A DNA stretch of 58,121 nucleotides. Source: CAYQOX01 sp964419335 (GTDB lineage Bacteria; Hinthialibacterota; Hinthialibacteria; Hinthialibacterales; Hinthialibacteraceae). Where the stretch lies: the NCBI GenBank assembly GCA_964419335.1, contig CAYQOX010000033.1, positions 1 to 58,121 on the forward strand, given 5' to 3'. A program made the position numbers and the translations under genes. The notes beneath the pieces are model-generated. The model was not told the DNA's origin. It saw only the letters and a list, made by a program, of their open reading frames with translations, and did no database searches. Below are positions 17,368 to 26,485 of the stretch, one piece after another. The stretch's first letter is position 1. Each line of letters opens with the position of its first letter.

Positions 17368-18903
17368 TTAAACGGTTTTCATGGGGACTTTCTGTAAGCG
17401 GGATTGGGGGAAATAGACAGTAAAGGTAGAGCCCATGCCGACAGTGGATTGCAGTTCGATATGGCCTCCAAGAAGATGAGTTAATTCTTTTGTGATGGTT
17501 AACCCCAAGCCAATGCCGCTCCCCCGTTCGGCTTGCTCACCGCGGGTAAATTCATGGAAGATTCGTTCTTGGTCTTGCGGTTTAATCCCGGGGCCGGTAT
17601 CGATAACAGAGAGGGCGAGATCCCCCTGATCGTTTTCTTCGACCTTAAGTTCTACATAGCCTTCGTGGGTGCATTGGATTGCGTTACTGAGTAAGTTTTG
17701 AATGATGAGGTAGAGTTTATCGCGATCGCTCCAGATTTCTTTTTGAAAAAAGGGAATGTCGCAGCGTAATTCGAGATTTTTCTTATCTGACAAGGGGCGT
17801 ACATTTTCGATGATGGTATGCAATAATTGAGGCAAATCAAAGAATTCTCTTTGGGGTTGAATTTGTCCGCTTTCCAATTTTGAAATTTGGAGAATGCCAT
17901 CGATGAGTTTGACGAGGACATCCACATTGCGTTCGACCGAATGGAGGGCTTTGTTTTGGCGAGGGGTGGTCTCTCCGTAGGTCCCTTCGGAGATTAAGTT
18001 GCATACACCTAAAATGCTATTAAGGGGAGCGCGCAGATCGTGGGATAAGCGAGCGTAGAGTTGATTTTTTTGTTCGCGCAAGCGGTTGAGGTGTTGGTTG
18101 GATAGGTGGAGTTTTTCTGCGGTTGCGCGCAATTCTTCGGATTGCTTTTCGATGCTATGGATGTATTCAAAGCGTTCCTGTTCGTGATGACGGATTAAAG
18201 CGCGGGTAAAGAAGCCAAAAGGAATGACAATGGCGAGAAAAAGCAGCGTGCCTAAAATAATGACGAAAGGAATGACTTCTTTTAAACGTTCCTGGACGGT
18301 GGATTCAAACTGATGGACGCCGATCAGCCAGGTTTCTCCTTCGATGTATATACGGCGGAAATCCACCAGTTGCTTTTTACCTTGTCTATTATCGAATTGT
18401 CCGGAAACGCTATTGAGGGAGGGATCTTCGATGAGTTCTGAGATGGAGAGAGCCCGTTGAGGGTCGAAGTTCTCCTGATTGTCCGAAAAAGGAACTAGCA
18501 GCATATCTTCCATATTGAGGTAGCCGTCTTGAGGGTTGTATCCAGGGGCGGCGCGCAGGTTGCTGTTGGCATCGACGACGCATAAATAGCCTTCGCCGGG
18601 CAAGCGATTTTGGATAAGGAATGTTTGCACTTGTTCCAACCATTCTTGCCGGTCGGGATGAACTTTACGCGATTCACGCAGGTACGATTCAAACCAGTGG
18701 GAGATGGCGTCATTGTCTTGCATAACCTGATTGAAGAGGATAATACGAAATTTGTTAACGATGGTAAAACCGGCGATGGGCAAACCAATGGCCAAAACGA
18801 GGGCAAGCGCCGCGACAATGAGCCAAAAAATGCGGCGATAATCCTGGTAAGGAGAATCTCCATGGTTGAATTGGACTCGAGAACGAGTTTCCTGTGTATT
18901 CAT
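17368..18903 (-). CDS. Membrane sensor histidine kinase (orphan)
   Basis: About 511 residues. TM1 (FWLIVAALALVLAIGLPIAGFTIV) is followed by a ~150-residue extracytoplasmic, probably Cache-like, sensor, then TM2 (VIPFVIILGTLLFLAIVIPFGFF), a linker coiled coil, and HisKA with the phospho-acceptor in YARLSHDLRAPLNSILGV (His ~288). HATPase_c follows: N-box LIIQNLLSNAIQCT, G1 DTGPGIKPQDQERIFHEF, G2 GSGIGLGLTITKEL. The sensed ligand is unknown. No response regulator is adjacent. The ATG at 18903 is preferred because the upstream 13 codons of the ORF read through the probable promoter region shared with the divergent GT39 gene. Ribosome site weak (AAGAAG). Confidence 0.92.
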   Translation of the reverse strand: MNTQETRSRVQFNHGDSPYQDYRRIFWLIVAALALVLAIGLPIAGFTIVNKFRIILFNQVMQDNDAISHWFESYLRESRKVHPDRQEWLEQVQTFLIQNRLPGEGYLCVVDANSNLRAAPGYNPQDGYLNMEDMLLVPFSDNQENFDPQRALSISELIEDPSLNSVSGQFDNRQGKKQLVDFRRIYIEGETWLIGVHQFESTVQERLKEVIPFVIILGTLLFLAIVIPFGFFTRALIRHHEQERFEYIHSIEKQSEELRATAEKLHLSNQHLNRLREQKNQLYARLSHDLRAPLNSILGVCNLISEGTYGETTPRQNKALHSVERNVDVLVKLIDGILQISKLESGQIQPQREFFDLPQLLHTIIENVRPLSDKKNLELRCDIPFFQKEIWSDRDKLYLIIQNLLSNAIQCTHEGYVELKVEENDQGDLALSVIDTGPGIKPQDQERIFHEFTRGEQAERGSGIGLGLTITKELTHLLGGHIELQSTVGMGSTFTVYFPQSRLQKVPMKTV

Positions 18904-18966
18904 TCTTCTTGAATAACCACTAGCGTAAATAACGATTTGCAACCATTATACATAAAAAACTAGAAA

Positions 18967-20598
18967 ATGGATATAAATACAGATCATCGTTCCATGAAAC
19001 CGCTAAAAATGGATTTGCGAGTTTATCATCTGTGGTTTATCAGCGGCATTGTGCTGCTGGCTTTTTTATTACGGGTGGTGAATTTAGGCACCAATCCCGC
19101 AGGATTTTTTCGTGATGAAGCAGATAAAGGGTACACCACTTTCACGTTGATCGAGAATGGAACAGATCAAACGGGGGAGCCTTGGCCGCTTTTTGTCCGT
19201 GCATTGCATGTAACCACCTCGGCGGTGTATCAGTATGTTGATATCCCGTTTATTGCCGCTTGGGGATTCAATGAATGGGCGGTGCGGCTACCCGCTGCGA
19301 TTGCGGGGACGTTGAGTGTGTTGGTGGTCTATTTGCTTAGCCGTTTGTGGTGGGGGAAAGAGGCGGCGTTATGGACAGCGTTGTTCGTGTGTTTTTCTCC
19401 GTGGAGTTTGGTGCTTAGCCGCTGGGCGAACCAGTCGATTTTGCTAACGTTATGGATCCCTTTGGGGGTCTACTTTCTCGTCCGAGAGAAAGAGAGTCCC
19501 CCTTCGTGGCCTGAAAGCGCATTGGCTAGTTTTTTCTTCCTGCTTGCTTTATATACGTATGCGCCGGCACGTTTATTTGTGCCGGTCTTTGCGGCGGCTG
19601 TCTGGGTGGGGCTAATGGATCGAAAGGCCTGTTCCCCGGCGAATTGGAAGGGGTTTGTTGGATCGTTGCTCTTGTTTTGGAGTCTCTTTTTGGTGGGAAT
19701 GATTCCCTTAGCCCATCATGTATTCTATGAAACAGCAGAAAGCAGTGCCCGCTTATCGAGCATCACCATTTTCGATGGTCAACCCTGGCTTTCCGCTTTG
19801 AATGAATGGATCAAGAATTATTTTCTGCATTTCTCACCGCAATTCCTTTTTTCTCAGGGGGATGAGAACTTACGACATAGCAGTGCCTTTTTTGGGCAGC
19901 TGCATTGGTATTTGGTTCCGTTGGTTGTGATTGGGATTGTGCGTTGTTGTACGAAGTGGACGCGATTGGATCGGGTTTTACTCGCCTGGCTGGTTCTCTT
20001 CCCTATTGCGGCGGCTTGTACGCGGGAAAGCATCCCTCATGCGTTGCGGAGTGTCTTTGCGATTCCGATGTTTCAACTCATGGCGGGGCGAGGGATTCAT
20101 GCTTTATTCGAGGAGCGGGTGCAGATCGAGAATCGGATCAATGCGGAACGGTACCGGATGATTCGCTGGGTGTATTGTGGCATTATTTTTTTGACTGCAT
20201 GGCTTTGTGTATATGACCTGCACGTACTTTATCCCAGGTATTCTGCGCCACATTGGGAATATGGCTACCGGGAGGCGATCCGGTGGTGGGAAAAGAACCG
20301 AGAGCCTGAGGGAAAAACCGTGGTGACGGGGATTGCGGAATATCCATACATCTTCTTTTTGTTTTATACGCAATATCCACCTCAACAATGGATTGAAGAG
20401 CAACAAGTTGAAGGGGTGACTTTCGCAGCGCGGGGAGAATCGGCGGAGAGTGCGATTGCTCATACCAATGAGTCAAGGCTGCTCTTGGTGCGTCCCCAGG
20501 AGATGCAAAACCTCGTACCGGAAAAAGTGATTATGGGGCCGGACAAGATCTCGTATTGGAAATGGGTGTCATGGGGGAAAAGGTCCTCTGAGAATTGA
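18967..20598 (+). CDS. GT39/PMT-family membrane glycosyltransferase
   Basis: A 543-residue polytopic membrane protein. TM1 is followed by the acidic first loop typical of the dolichyl/undecaprenyl-phosphate sugar transferase superfamily (LLRVVNLGTNPAGFFRDEADKGYTTF), then EWAVRLPAAIAGTLSVLVVYLLSRLWWGKEAALWTALF and several further membrane segments. A soluble C-terminal ~120 residues follows. It would transfer a sugar from a polyprenyl-phosphate donor on the outer face of the membrane. The acceptor is unknown. No clear ribosome site precedes the ATG; a second ATG at 18994 is possible. The IMPase-family gene follows within about 65 bp, likely co-transcribed. Confidence 0.85.
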   Translation: MDINTDHRSMKPLKMDLRVYHLWFISGIVLLAFLLRVVNLGTNPAGFFRDEADKGYTTFTLIENGTDQTGEPWPLFVRALHVTTSAVYQYVDIPFIAAWGFNEWAVRLPAAIAGTLSVLVVYLLSRLWWGKEAALWTALFVCFSPWSLVLSRWANQSILLTLWIPLGVYFLVREKESPPSWPESALASFFFLLALYTYAPARLFVPVFAAAVWVGLMDRKACSPANWKGFVGSLLLFWSLFLVGMIPLAHHVFYETAESSARLSSITIFDGQPWLSALNEWIKNYFLHFSPQFLFSQGDENLRHSSAFFGQLHWYLVPLVVIGIVRCCTKWTRLDRVLLAWLVLFPIAAACTRESIPHALRSVFAIPMFQLMAGRGIHALFEERVQIENRINAERYRMIRWVYCGIIFLTAWLCVYDLHVLYPRYSAPHWEYGYREAIRWWEKNREPEGKTVVTGIAEYPYIFFLFYTQYPPQQWIEEQQVEGVTFAARGESAESAIAHTNESRLLLVRPQEMQNLVPEKVIMGPDKISYWKWVSWGKRSSEN

Positions 20599-20662
20599 AC
20601 AATTGGAGATCGAAACTATCCTTAGGGAAATGATTCATACAACCAGGAGAAATTGCCGAGTT

Positions 20663-21439
20663 ATGGACATCCAACGAATCGCACAAGAAATGCGTCCCGT
20701 GATCTATCAAGCGGGACATATCGCCATGAAACACTATTGCAATGTGAAGGCGGAACGCAAAGCGGATAGGACTCTGGTCACGGAAGCCGACCGTGATGTG
20801 GAGCATTTTCTGCGGGAAGAGATACAAAGGCGGTATCCCGAGCATGGATTTTATGGAGAAGAAAGCGGGCATTATCAAGTGAATGAAGCGGAATACGTGT
20901 GGGCGATCGATCCAATCGATGGGACCGCCCCGTTTGTATTTGAATTACCGATATGGGCGGTCTCGGTAGGATTGCTTCATGAGGACCGGGTGATGGTAGG
21001 GTTTGTTTATCTGCCGGTGCTCGATCAGCTTTATTGGGCGGTGGAAGGTTATGGCGCATATCTCAATCATCAAAAAATCCATGTGAGTGAAGATCGGGAG
21101 ATGATCCAAGGGACAACGATCGTGGCCCCAACGGTAACCTTTAATTCATTCGAAACTCGTTTTCAGGGGCGAGCCTTGAGTTTTGGTTCGGCAGCCGCGC
21201 ATATGTGTTTTGTTGCCCAAGGTCATCTTCATGGGGGGATTATTGATGCGGTGCGCTTGTATGATATTGCCGCCTCGGCCGTGATTATCCACGAGGCAGG
21301 CGGAGTGTTGAAGTATTTGGATGGAGAATCTGTAGATTTGTGGGAATTGCTGGATGGCCGGCGGGTACGCGGGCCTTTTGTGTTTGGGAATGAACATAAT
21401 ATCGAGCAGCTGAGAAAGATGTTTTTTACGAAGACATAA
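20663..21439 (+). CDS. Inositol-monophosphatase family phosphatase
   Basis: A Mg-dependent small-molecule phosphatase (inositol-1-phosphate, histidinol-phosphate or similar). The family motifs are visible: VTEADRDVEHFLREEI, GFYGEESGH, the metal site AIDPIDGTAPFVFELPIWAVSVGLL, and the second site in AVRLYDIAASAVIIHEAGG. The usual WDxAA is LYDIAA here, retaining Asp. 259 residues from the ATG at 20663, which has AGGAGA about 12 nt upstream; a TTG at 20603 would add 20 residues without a better signal. Exact substrate cannot be read; histidinol-phosphatase-like or IMPase activity are the candidates. Confidence 0.9.
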   Translation: MDIQRIAQEMRPVIYQAGHIAMKHYCNVKAERKADRTLVTEADRDVEHFLREEIQRRYPEHGFYGEESGHYQVNEAEYVWAIDPIDGTAPFVFELPIWAVSVGLLHEDRVMVGFVYLPVLDQLYWAVEGYGAYLNHQKIHVSEDREMIQGTTIVAPTVTFNSFETRFQGRALSFGSAAAHMCFVAQGHLHGGIIDAVRLYDIAASAVIIHEAGGVLKYLDGESVDLWELLDGRRVRGPFVFGNEHNIEQLRKMFFTKT

Positions 21440-21545
21440 GAGAGTTGTTCGAAAGTCATTGGATGTGGTAAAAGCAGGAAAGAATGGATTGAGATAAAAT
21501 TCGTTTATAAAACATTTTCTTTTGAGAAAAATTTTGCTATCGTAG

Positions 21546-21577
21546 GATTAATCCATAAAAGGGGTTAATCTTTTTTT
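21546..21577 (+). terminator. Intrinsic terminator or leader attenuator
   Basis: GATTAATCC (21546-21554) pairs with GGGTTAATC (21562-21570) through 9 bp including one G-T, with a 7-nt loop, and is followed by seven Ts. It lies 107 bp after the IMPase gene and 30 bp before the secreted protein gene at 21607, so it may terminate the former or act as a leader hairpin for the latter. Confidence 0.65.
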
Positions 21578-21606
21578 ATATAAATCAAATTCAGGAGGAG
21601 AGTACG

Positions 21607-23433
21607 ATGAAAAAAGGACTGCTTTTTTGTTTGTTTGTGTGTTTCATAGGTTTTCCAGTCCAGGCGCAAGAATTGGATATAGAGGATTGGCCGCCGCAGA
21701 CTGACTTTTCCGAAGAAATCCATTATTGGAGCGGCGGAGATTTTTTGACGGAAAAGATACCTGCGGGTGAAGGTGATTGGGTGGATGCGAGTTTAACGAT
21801 TCTTACCGGGGGAGATCAAGCCACATCGGATGTTACTATTGCTGGGAAAGAAGCGAAAAAAGCGGAAATGATTTATATGAACGTGGCAGACGAATTATTT
21901 TTCGTGTGGCCGGATTTTGAAGAAGTGGATGTACTGGTTCAATATTTTGCCAATGCAGAATCTAAACGCGATGATTTTGGATTTTTGATTGGGCAATTGG
22001 GGAATCAAGTCGGAGTTGGGGGATATAGTTTTGAATCGGTGACCGATGAGTTCGAGTGGAGGCTTTTCCGGATCGATAATTCTGAGGGGAGGCTTGGTAA
22101 CCAAACGGATTCCAGTCAATCCGGAACTGAATTTGGCGGCGTCAATGGAGGGACTCTACGTTTTGAACGAGTAGAGAGCGTCATCTTCCGTGCGATTGCC
22201 ATTGCTCCTGCGGGAACCTTTGGGGACCCGGAAGACATCAATCAAGCGAGGACGGTGGAGTTTAATCCGGATGACTATGCCCATATGGCCGAATGGGATA
22301 TCCACAACGAGGTGGTGAATGGTATCGATCTCTATCGTGATGAGAGCAGTGATCAAGAGACCCTCATTGAGGACAATATCGGTCCGGAAGATGACAAACG
22401 TACCGCCGCCCGAGCGGCTTTTCAGGATGGAAGTGATGATACAGAAGATATCTATATGAACTGGGAGATTTTGGATGAGCATTTCGGTCCTACCAGTCAA
22501 CCCAGTGTCCGGTATAAGATTGTGGCTGAATATTATGATGATCCAGAACATACGGGGGCTTTGTTTGGCCCTGAAGCCTATAAGACAACAGGCGATCAAA
22601 TTGCTTTCTTCCCGGAAGAAAAACGAACAGAATTGAGCGGTACGGGGAAATGGATGGAAGCGGAATGGTATGTGACTGATGTCAAGCTGTTCGGAGTTAA
22701 TGTGCCGACGCAAGCGGCAGCGCGATTTCATTTTGAAGCGCCAGTATATATAAGCCGTATGCGTTTGGGGGTGATTCGTACTTCTGGAAACTATGAAGGG
22801 CTCGATCCGATTCCGGATTCTTATCCTTTTGATCCTGATCCCTATGGTATATATGCTGAATTGGATCTTGATAAAGAGATAACGGATAACCTGGATATGG
22901 GAAATAACGGCGGGGATCAGGAATATTTCATTGAAGAAGGAATCGGCCCTGAAGGCGATAAACGGCGTGCGGTCCGGCCGGCATTGGATGAAGGGGCGGG
23001 TGCGAATGATATCTATATGAATTTCGCGATATTGAATGAAGTGTTTGGCCCGAGTGATCAACCGAATGCGGTGTTTAAGGTGTCGGTGGATTATTATGAT
23101 GATCCGGCACTGGAAGGGGAAATGTTTGGGCCGGAAGTATATCAAACCAAAGTATTTGGTTCATTACAGTTTAATTGGTATCCACAAGATCAACGGGCAA
23201 CGATTGAAGGAACCGATACCTGGCGAACGGCGACATGGCAGATCGATAATATGAACTTTACGGGGGTGAATGTGGATCCTCAGGGAGCCGCGAGATTTTG
23301 GTTTTCGGATGAGGCGGCGGTGTATATCAGCCGGGTGCGTTATGCAGTCATTCGCCCTGTGGGAGAGCATGCCGGAGTGGACAGGCTGGAAGATGAACCG
23401 TTAACGAAGGTTAGAAACTGGGAAGTGTATTAA
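21607..23433 (+). CDS. Secreted protein with an internally duplicated domain, unknown function
   Basis: 608 residues with a signal peptide (MKKGLLFCLFVCFIGFPVQAQ). I do not recognise the family. The region ~220-410 and the region ~420-600 are clearly homologous to each other: IGPEDDKRTAARAAFQDG versus IGPEGDKRRAVRPALDEG, DIYMNWEILDEHFGPTSQP versus DIYMNFAILNEVFGPSDQP, AEYYDDPEHTGALFGPEAYKT versus VDYYDDPALEGEMFGPEVYQT, and VYISRMRLGVIR versus VYISRVRYAVIR. This looks like a beta-sandwich repeated twice. The N-terminal ~200 residues are a different domain. GGAGGAG precedes the ATG, an optimal ribosome site, suggesting strong expression. A strong terminator follows. Confidence 0.85.
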   Translation: MKKGLLFCLFVCFIGFPVQAQELDIEDWPPQTDFSEEIHYWSGGDFLTEKIPAGEGDWVDASLTILTGGDQATSDVTIAGKEAKKAEMIYMNVADELFFVWPDFEEVDVLVQYFANAESKRDDFGFLIGQLGNQVGVGGYSFESVTDEFEWRLFRIDNSEGRLGNQTDSSQSGTEFGGVNGGTLRFERVESVIFRAIAIAPAGTFGDPEDINQARTVEFNPDDYAHMAEWDIHNEVVNGIDLYRDESSDQETLIEDNIGPEDDKRTAARAAFQDGSDDTEDIYMNWEILDEHFGPTSQPSVRYKIVAEYYDDPEHTGALFGPEAYKTTGDQIAFFPEEKRTELSGTGKWMEAEWYVTDVKLFGVNVPTQAAARFHFEAPVYISRMRLGVIRTSGNYEGLDPIPDSYPFDPDPYGIYAELDLDKEITDNLDMGNNGGDQEYFIEEGIGPEGDKRRAVRPALDEGAGANDIYMNFAILNEVFGPSDQPNAVFKVSVDYYDDPALEGEMFGPEVYQTKVFGSLQFNWYPQDQRATIEGTDTWRTATWQIDNMNFTGVNVDPQGAARFWFSDEAAVYISRVRYAVIRPVGEHAGVDRLEDEPLTKVRNWEVY

Positions 23434-23456
23434 CGATTTCAAGGGAGATTATGGAG

Positions 23457-23489
23457 AAGGCGCGGTGGGAAAAGCCGCGCCTTTTTTGT
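23457..23489 (+). terminator. Strong intrinsic terminator
   Basis: AAGGCGCGG (23457-23465) / CCGCGCCTT (23475-23483), 9-bp GC-rich stem with a 9-nt loop and a TTTTTT run. It ends the gene at 21607-23433 and lies immediately before the convergent PTPS-like gene's stop codon, possibly serving both. Confidence 0.9.
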
Positions 23490-23490
23490 T

Positions 23491-23976
23491 TTAGTCATCC
23501 AGGGGGAGGTCGACACCAGCGCATTGGCCGGGGGTTTCTTCGATCCAGAGACGAACACGTTTGATACAGTGGGAGGGATCCCAACGCTCCCGTTGAGTTT
23601 GGAGTTTTTGAAAGAAATACAAGGCCAATGCTTCACAGGTGATATTCTCGATGGGGAGAACCATGACATCCTCAAGGGGCATGGAGAACTCCTCGTTTTC
23701 GAATTGAAAAAAGAGGGTGTGGGCTTCGATGCGGTGAGTGATACGGGGGGATTCGGGAAGGAGGAATTTCTCGTCCAAGGTGTGGCAAATGGCCATAAGG
23801 AAATCTTTTAAGTCGGAGAAATTGATTAAGAAGCCTTCATTCATGTGATCGGCCATAACCTCGATGCCCACGGTATAGTTATGGCCATGCAATCGTTCGC
23901 GTCCTTCTTGAAAGAGGGTAAAGTGAGCCGCGGAAAATTTGAGGCGCTGTTTGGTGATGCGAAGAAAGAATCCCAT
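23491..23976 (-). CDS. 6-pyruvoyl-tetrahydropterin synthase / QueD-like protein lacking the catalytic Cys
   Basis: PTPS-fold protein, 161 residues. The zinc-binding histidines are in place: FSAAHF (His18) and RLHGHNY (His30, His32), with the substrate-side segments FLINFSDLKDFL, HTLDEKFLLPE and PIENITCEALALYF. QueD (CPH4 synthase) carries CxxxHGH; here the Cys position is Arg26 (REGRERLHGH pattern, codon CGC). So either the enzyme has changed reaction or another residue serves. PTPS-III-like folate variants use Glu one position earlier; here that position is Gly. The start has AAGGAAA about 9 nt upstream. No other queuosine or folate gene is nearby. Confidence 0.85.
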   Translation of the reverse strand: MGFFLRITKQRLKFSAAHFTLFQEGRERLHGHNYTVGIEVMADHMNEGFLINFSDLKDFLMAICHTLDEKFLLPESPRITHRIEAHTLFFQFENEEFSMPLEDVMVLPIENITCEALALYFFQKLQTQRERWDPSHCIKRVRLWIEETPGQCAGVDLPLDD

Positions 23977-24138
23977 GGATGATGTTTCCTTACATTTTTT
24001 GTCCCACCTGATGACAGGAGAAATCTGCGAAATAAATTCAACTAATCAGGAGTTGAGGATTCGAGAAAAGAGATCTCCCTCTTCATGGCAGATTGAGTTC
24101 GAGGTTTTCATGAAGTACGAGAAACATTATAGAACATT

Positions 24139-24870
24139 TTAATCATTTGTGTTGACTTCAATGACAGCGCCGTTGAGTTTTTTTGAGCGTTCCTCATCAG
24201 CGATAGAGAGAATGACGTAGGCGATATCCTCAGGGGCAGCCTCGGCACTGAAGCCGGGAGCCGCTTCGCGAAGCATGCGGGTATCGACGGCGCCGGGTGC
24301 GACGCAGTTTACGCGGATACCATGTTCTTTGCCTTCGAGATTCATGATTTCGGTGAGGCCGACGACGGCGTGTTTGGCGGGGGTATAGGCGCCAAAGCCC
24401 GGGATTTTGGGAGTACCACGAATGCCGGCTAAGGAGCTGATGTTAATGATGCAGCCACCCTGGTTCGCGAATTTCATTCTGCGCATAGCTTCGCGGCTGC
24501 ACAGGAAAGCGGCGTCGAGATTGACGTTCATGGTGAAGCGCCAATCGTCCAGGGTTAAGTCGGTAAAGGGTTTGACCACGATACCGCCGGCGTTATTAAC
24601 GAGGATATCGAGAGAACCCAAGGTCTCGTAGGCTTTCTGAAATAGTTGTTGGACTTGGTCTTCTTGGGTGATATCGGCGACGGCGTAATGGACCTTTCCA
24701 GGTCCATAGTCCTTGGTGATGGAATCGCTTACGTATTTAAGTTCGGATTCGGTGCGACTGGTGATGAAGACCTTTGCGCCTTCACGGGCAAAAAGTTTGG
24801 CGGTGGCGGCGCCGATACCGCGGCCGGCTCCTGTAATTAAAGCGACTTTTTCTTTCAAAGAATCTCCCAA
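24139..24870 (-). CDS. Short-chain dehydrogenase/reductase (FabG-like)
   Basis: NAD(P)-dependent classical SDR, 243 residues. The Rossmann motif is ALITGAGRGIGAATAKLFA, followed by NNAG in DILVNNAGGIVV, catalytic Ser in INISSLAGIRG, and YxxxK in GAYTPAKHAVVGL. It ends with a standard PG motif (NCVAPGAVDTRML). The start is a TTG at 24870: an AAAGGAGG ribosome site lies 7 nt upstream of it, while the longer ORF to 24957 reads through that site. Substrate unknown; the divergent Gfo/Idh gene suggests sugar or polyol oxidation. Confidence 0.9.
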   Translation of the reverse strand: MGDSLKEKVALITGAGRGIGAATAKLFAREGAKVFITSRTESELKYVSDSITKDYGPGKVHYAVADITQEDQVQQLFQKAYETLGSLDILVNNAGGIVVKPFTDLTLDDWRFTMNVNLDAAFLCSREAMRRMKFANQGGCIINISSLAGIRGTPKIPGFGAYTPAKHAVVGLTEIMNLEGKEHGIRVNCVAPGAVDTRMLREAAPGFSAEAAPEDIAYVILSIADEERSKKLNGAVIEVNTND

Positions 24871-25125
24871 AATAGAACCTCCTTTTGTTTGTATTCGAAA
24901 TAGAACCAAGAAAACTTTGGCTATTGCTTGTTCATTATACCCTCTGATGATTGACAAGAGAGTGTATTTATGTAAATGTGATTGTTATACGTATTGGGGA
25001 GAATGCTTATTCTCGTTGTGGTTGTCAGAAGAAGAGGAAAACGGTCTTCCGGCAGGAAGTGGAAACAATCACGCAGAGAATGTTTTCTTTCCATGAAAAA
25101 GTCAAACACGATAGGAGTTATGAGC

Positions 25126-26460
25126 ATGGTAGAAAACAAAAAAACCACCCGTCGTGAGTTTCTATCTCATTCGACGAAAGCAACAGCTGCCGGGATTTTC
25201 GGGTTAAACGTGGTCCCTGCACATGTCGTCTTTGGTGCTCCAAACCGTCCGGCTCCAAGTGATACCCTGGTTTTGGGGCACATAGGAATAGGTGGGCGAG
25301 GACGTGGTTTTCTCCGTCCCAATTGGTCAATGCACCTTTGTGACGTCGATGAAAAGCGTTTAGAACAAGCGGCAGAGCATGCGAGCCGAGGGGATGAAGA
25401 TCTTCGGAAGAAAATTACTTTGTACGACGATTATCGCCGGTTATTAGAGGTGAAGGAAATTGACGCGGTCTTTATTGCTTCGCCGGATCATTGGCATGCC
25501 CTTCATTGTATTGATGCTTGCGAGGCGGGAAAGGATGTCTATGTCGAGAAGCCCGCTTGTAAGACGATCGAGGAAGGACGGGCCATGGTTACGGCGGCGG
25601 AACGGTATGCGCGGGTAGTGCAGGTTGGATCGCAGGGACGTTCTCAGGAAGGCGCCTATCATGGCCATAAATATATCGCCAATGGACAAATTGGAGAAGT
25701 GAAGGAAGTGCGCTGCTGGCATTATCCCACCCCGACGGGGAATTGGCACCCCAATTCCGATCCACCTGACAACTTGCAATATGATGAATGGGTCGGTCCC
25801 GCACGCTGGATCCCCTATAACAGCCAGCGAACTCATGGGGCTTTCCGTTGGATGCAATTTTCGGGCGCGGGTCAAATTCGAGACCGCGGGGCCCATGTGA
25901 TGAGTGTGGCTTTTTGGATTATGGAGGCGGATGATACAGGACCGGTTAGCGTTGAGGCGACAGGCAAACCCCATCACGAGGGGATTTATGACTCTCCCGT
26001 GCATATGAAAATAGTTTATGAATTCAAGGATCCAGATTGGACGATGATATGGGAGCAGCCGGGTGAAGCCCATGAGGAAGGATTTGATTGGCCACGGCGC
26101 TCCTATGGGGCAAATTATATTGGGACTAAGGATAATTTGATCATCACCTATGGTGATACGGCGCATACGGATACAGAGCAAAAGGCGAAAGATTATGAAG
26201 TACCCGAAGACGGAGTGGAAGTTTTTCATAGCCCCGGGCATCGGGAAAACTTCTTCGACTGTATAAAAACCCGGGAAAAGCCGGTTATGCATATTGAAGC
26301 AGGACATCGTGTGGCCACTTTATGTATCCTGGGCAATTTGTCTTACAACTTGGGCCGGAAGTTGGAATGGGATCCGGTCAATGAACGGGTGATCAATGAT
26401 GAAGAAGCGAACCGTCTGCTAAGTCGTCCCGGTCGGGGAAAATGGCATATTTGGGGCTAA
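25126..26460 (+). CDS. Tat-exported Gfo/Idh/MocA-family oxidoreductase
   Basis: A ~444-residue secreted NAD(P)-dependent oxidoreductase-fold protein. Twin-arginine signal TTRREFLSHSTKATAAG, then the Rossmann glycine motif GHIGIGGRGRGF. AVFIASPDHWHALHCIDACEAGKDVYVEKPACKTIEEG carries the family's EKP lysine. Exported Gfo/Idh proteins are typical of planctomycete-like genomes and often act with sugar-degrading enzymes; the reaction is not known here. The ATG at 25126 is chosen because AGGAG lies 8 nt before it; the ORF is open back to 24982 but the upstream peptide is basic and unlike the family. The HEAT-repeat gene follows by 25 bp. Confidence 0.93.
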   Translation: MVENKKTTRREFLSHSTKATAAGIFGLNVVPAHVVFGAPNRPAPSDTLVLGHIGIGGRGRGFLRPNWSMHLCDVDEKRLEQAAEHASRGDEDLRKKITLYDDYRRLLEVKEIDAVFIASPDHWHALHCIDACEAGKDVYVEKPACKTIEEGRAMVTAAERYARVVQVGSQGRSQEGAYHGHKYIANGQIGEVKEVRCWHYPTPTGNWHPNSDPPDNLQYDEWVGPARWIPYNSQRTHGAFRWMQFSGAGQIRDRGAHVMSVAFWIMEADDTGPVSVEATGKPHHEGIYDSPVHMKIVYEFKDPDWTMIWEQPGEAHEEGFDWPRRSYGANYIGTKDNLIITYGDTAHTDTEQKAKDYEVPEDGVEVFHSPGHRENFFDCIKTREKPVMHIEAGHRVATLCILGNLSYNLGRKLEWDPVNERVINDEEANRLLSRPGRGKWHIWG

Positions 26461-26485
26461 ATAGATCTTTTTCAGGAGCGTGATG

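Noticed and set aside
22156..23145. 329-codon minus-strand ORF
   Set aside because: It is antisense to the secreted duplicated-domain gene and has a biased, Ile/Arg/His-rich composition.
25444..26307. 287-codon minus-strand ORF
   Set aside because: Antisense shadow of the Gfo/Idh gene at 25126.
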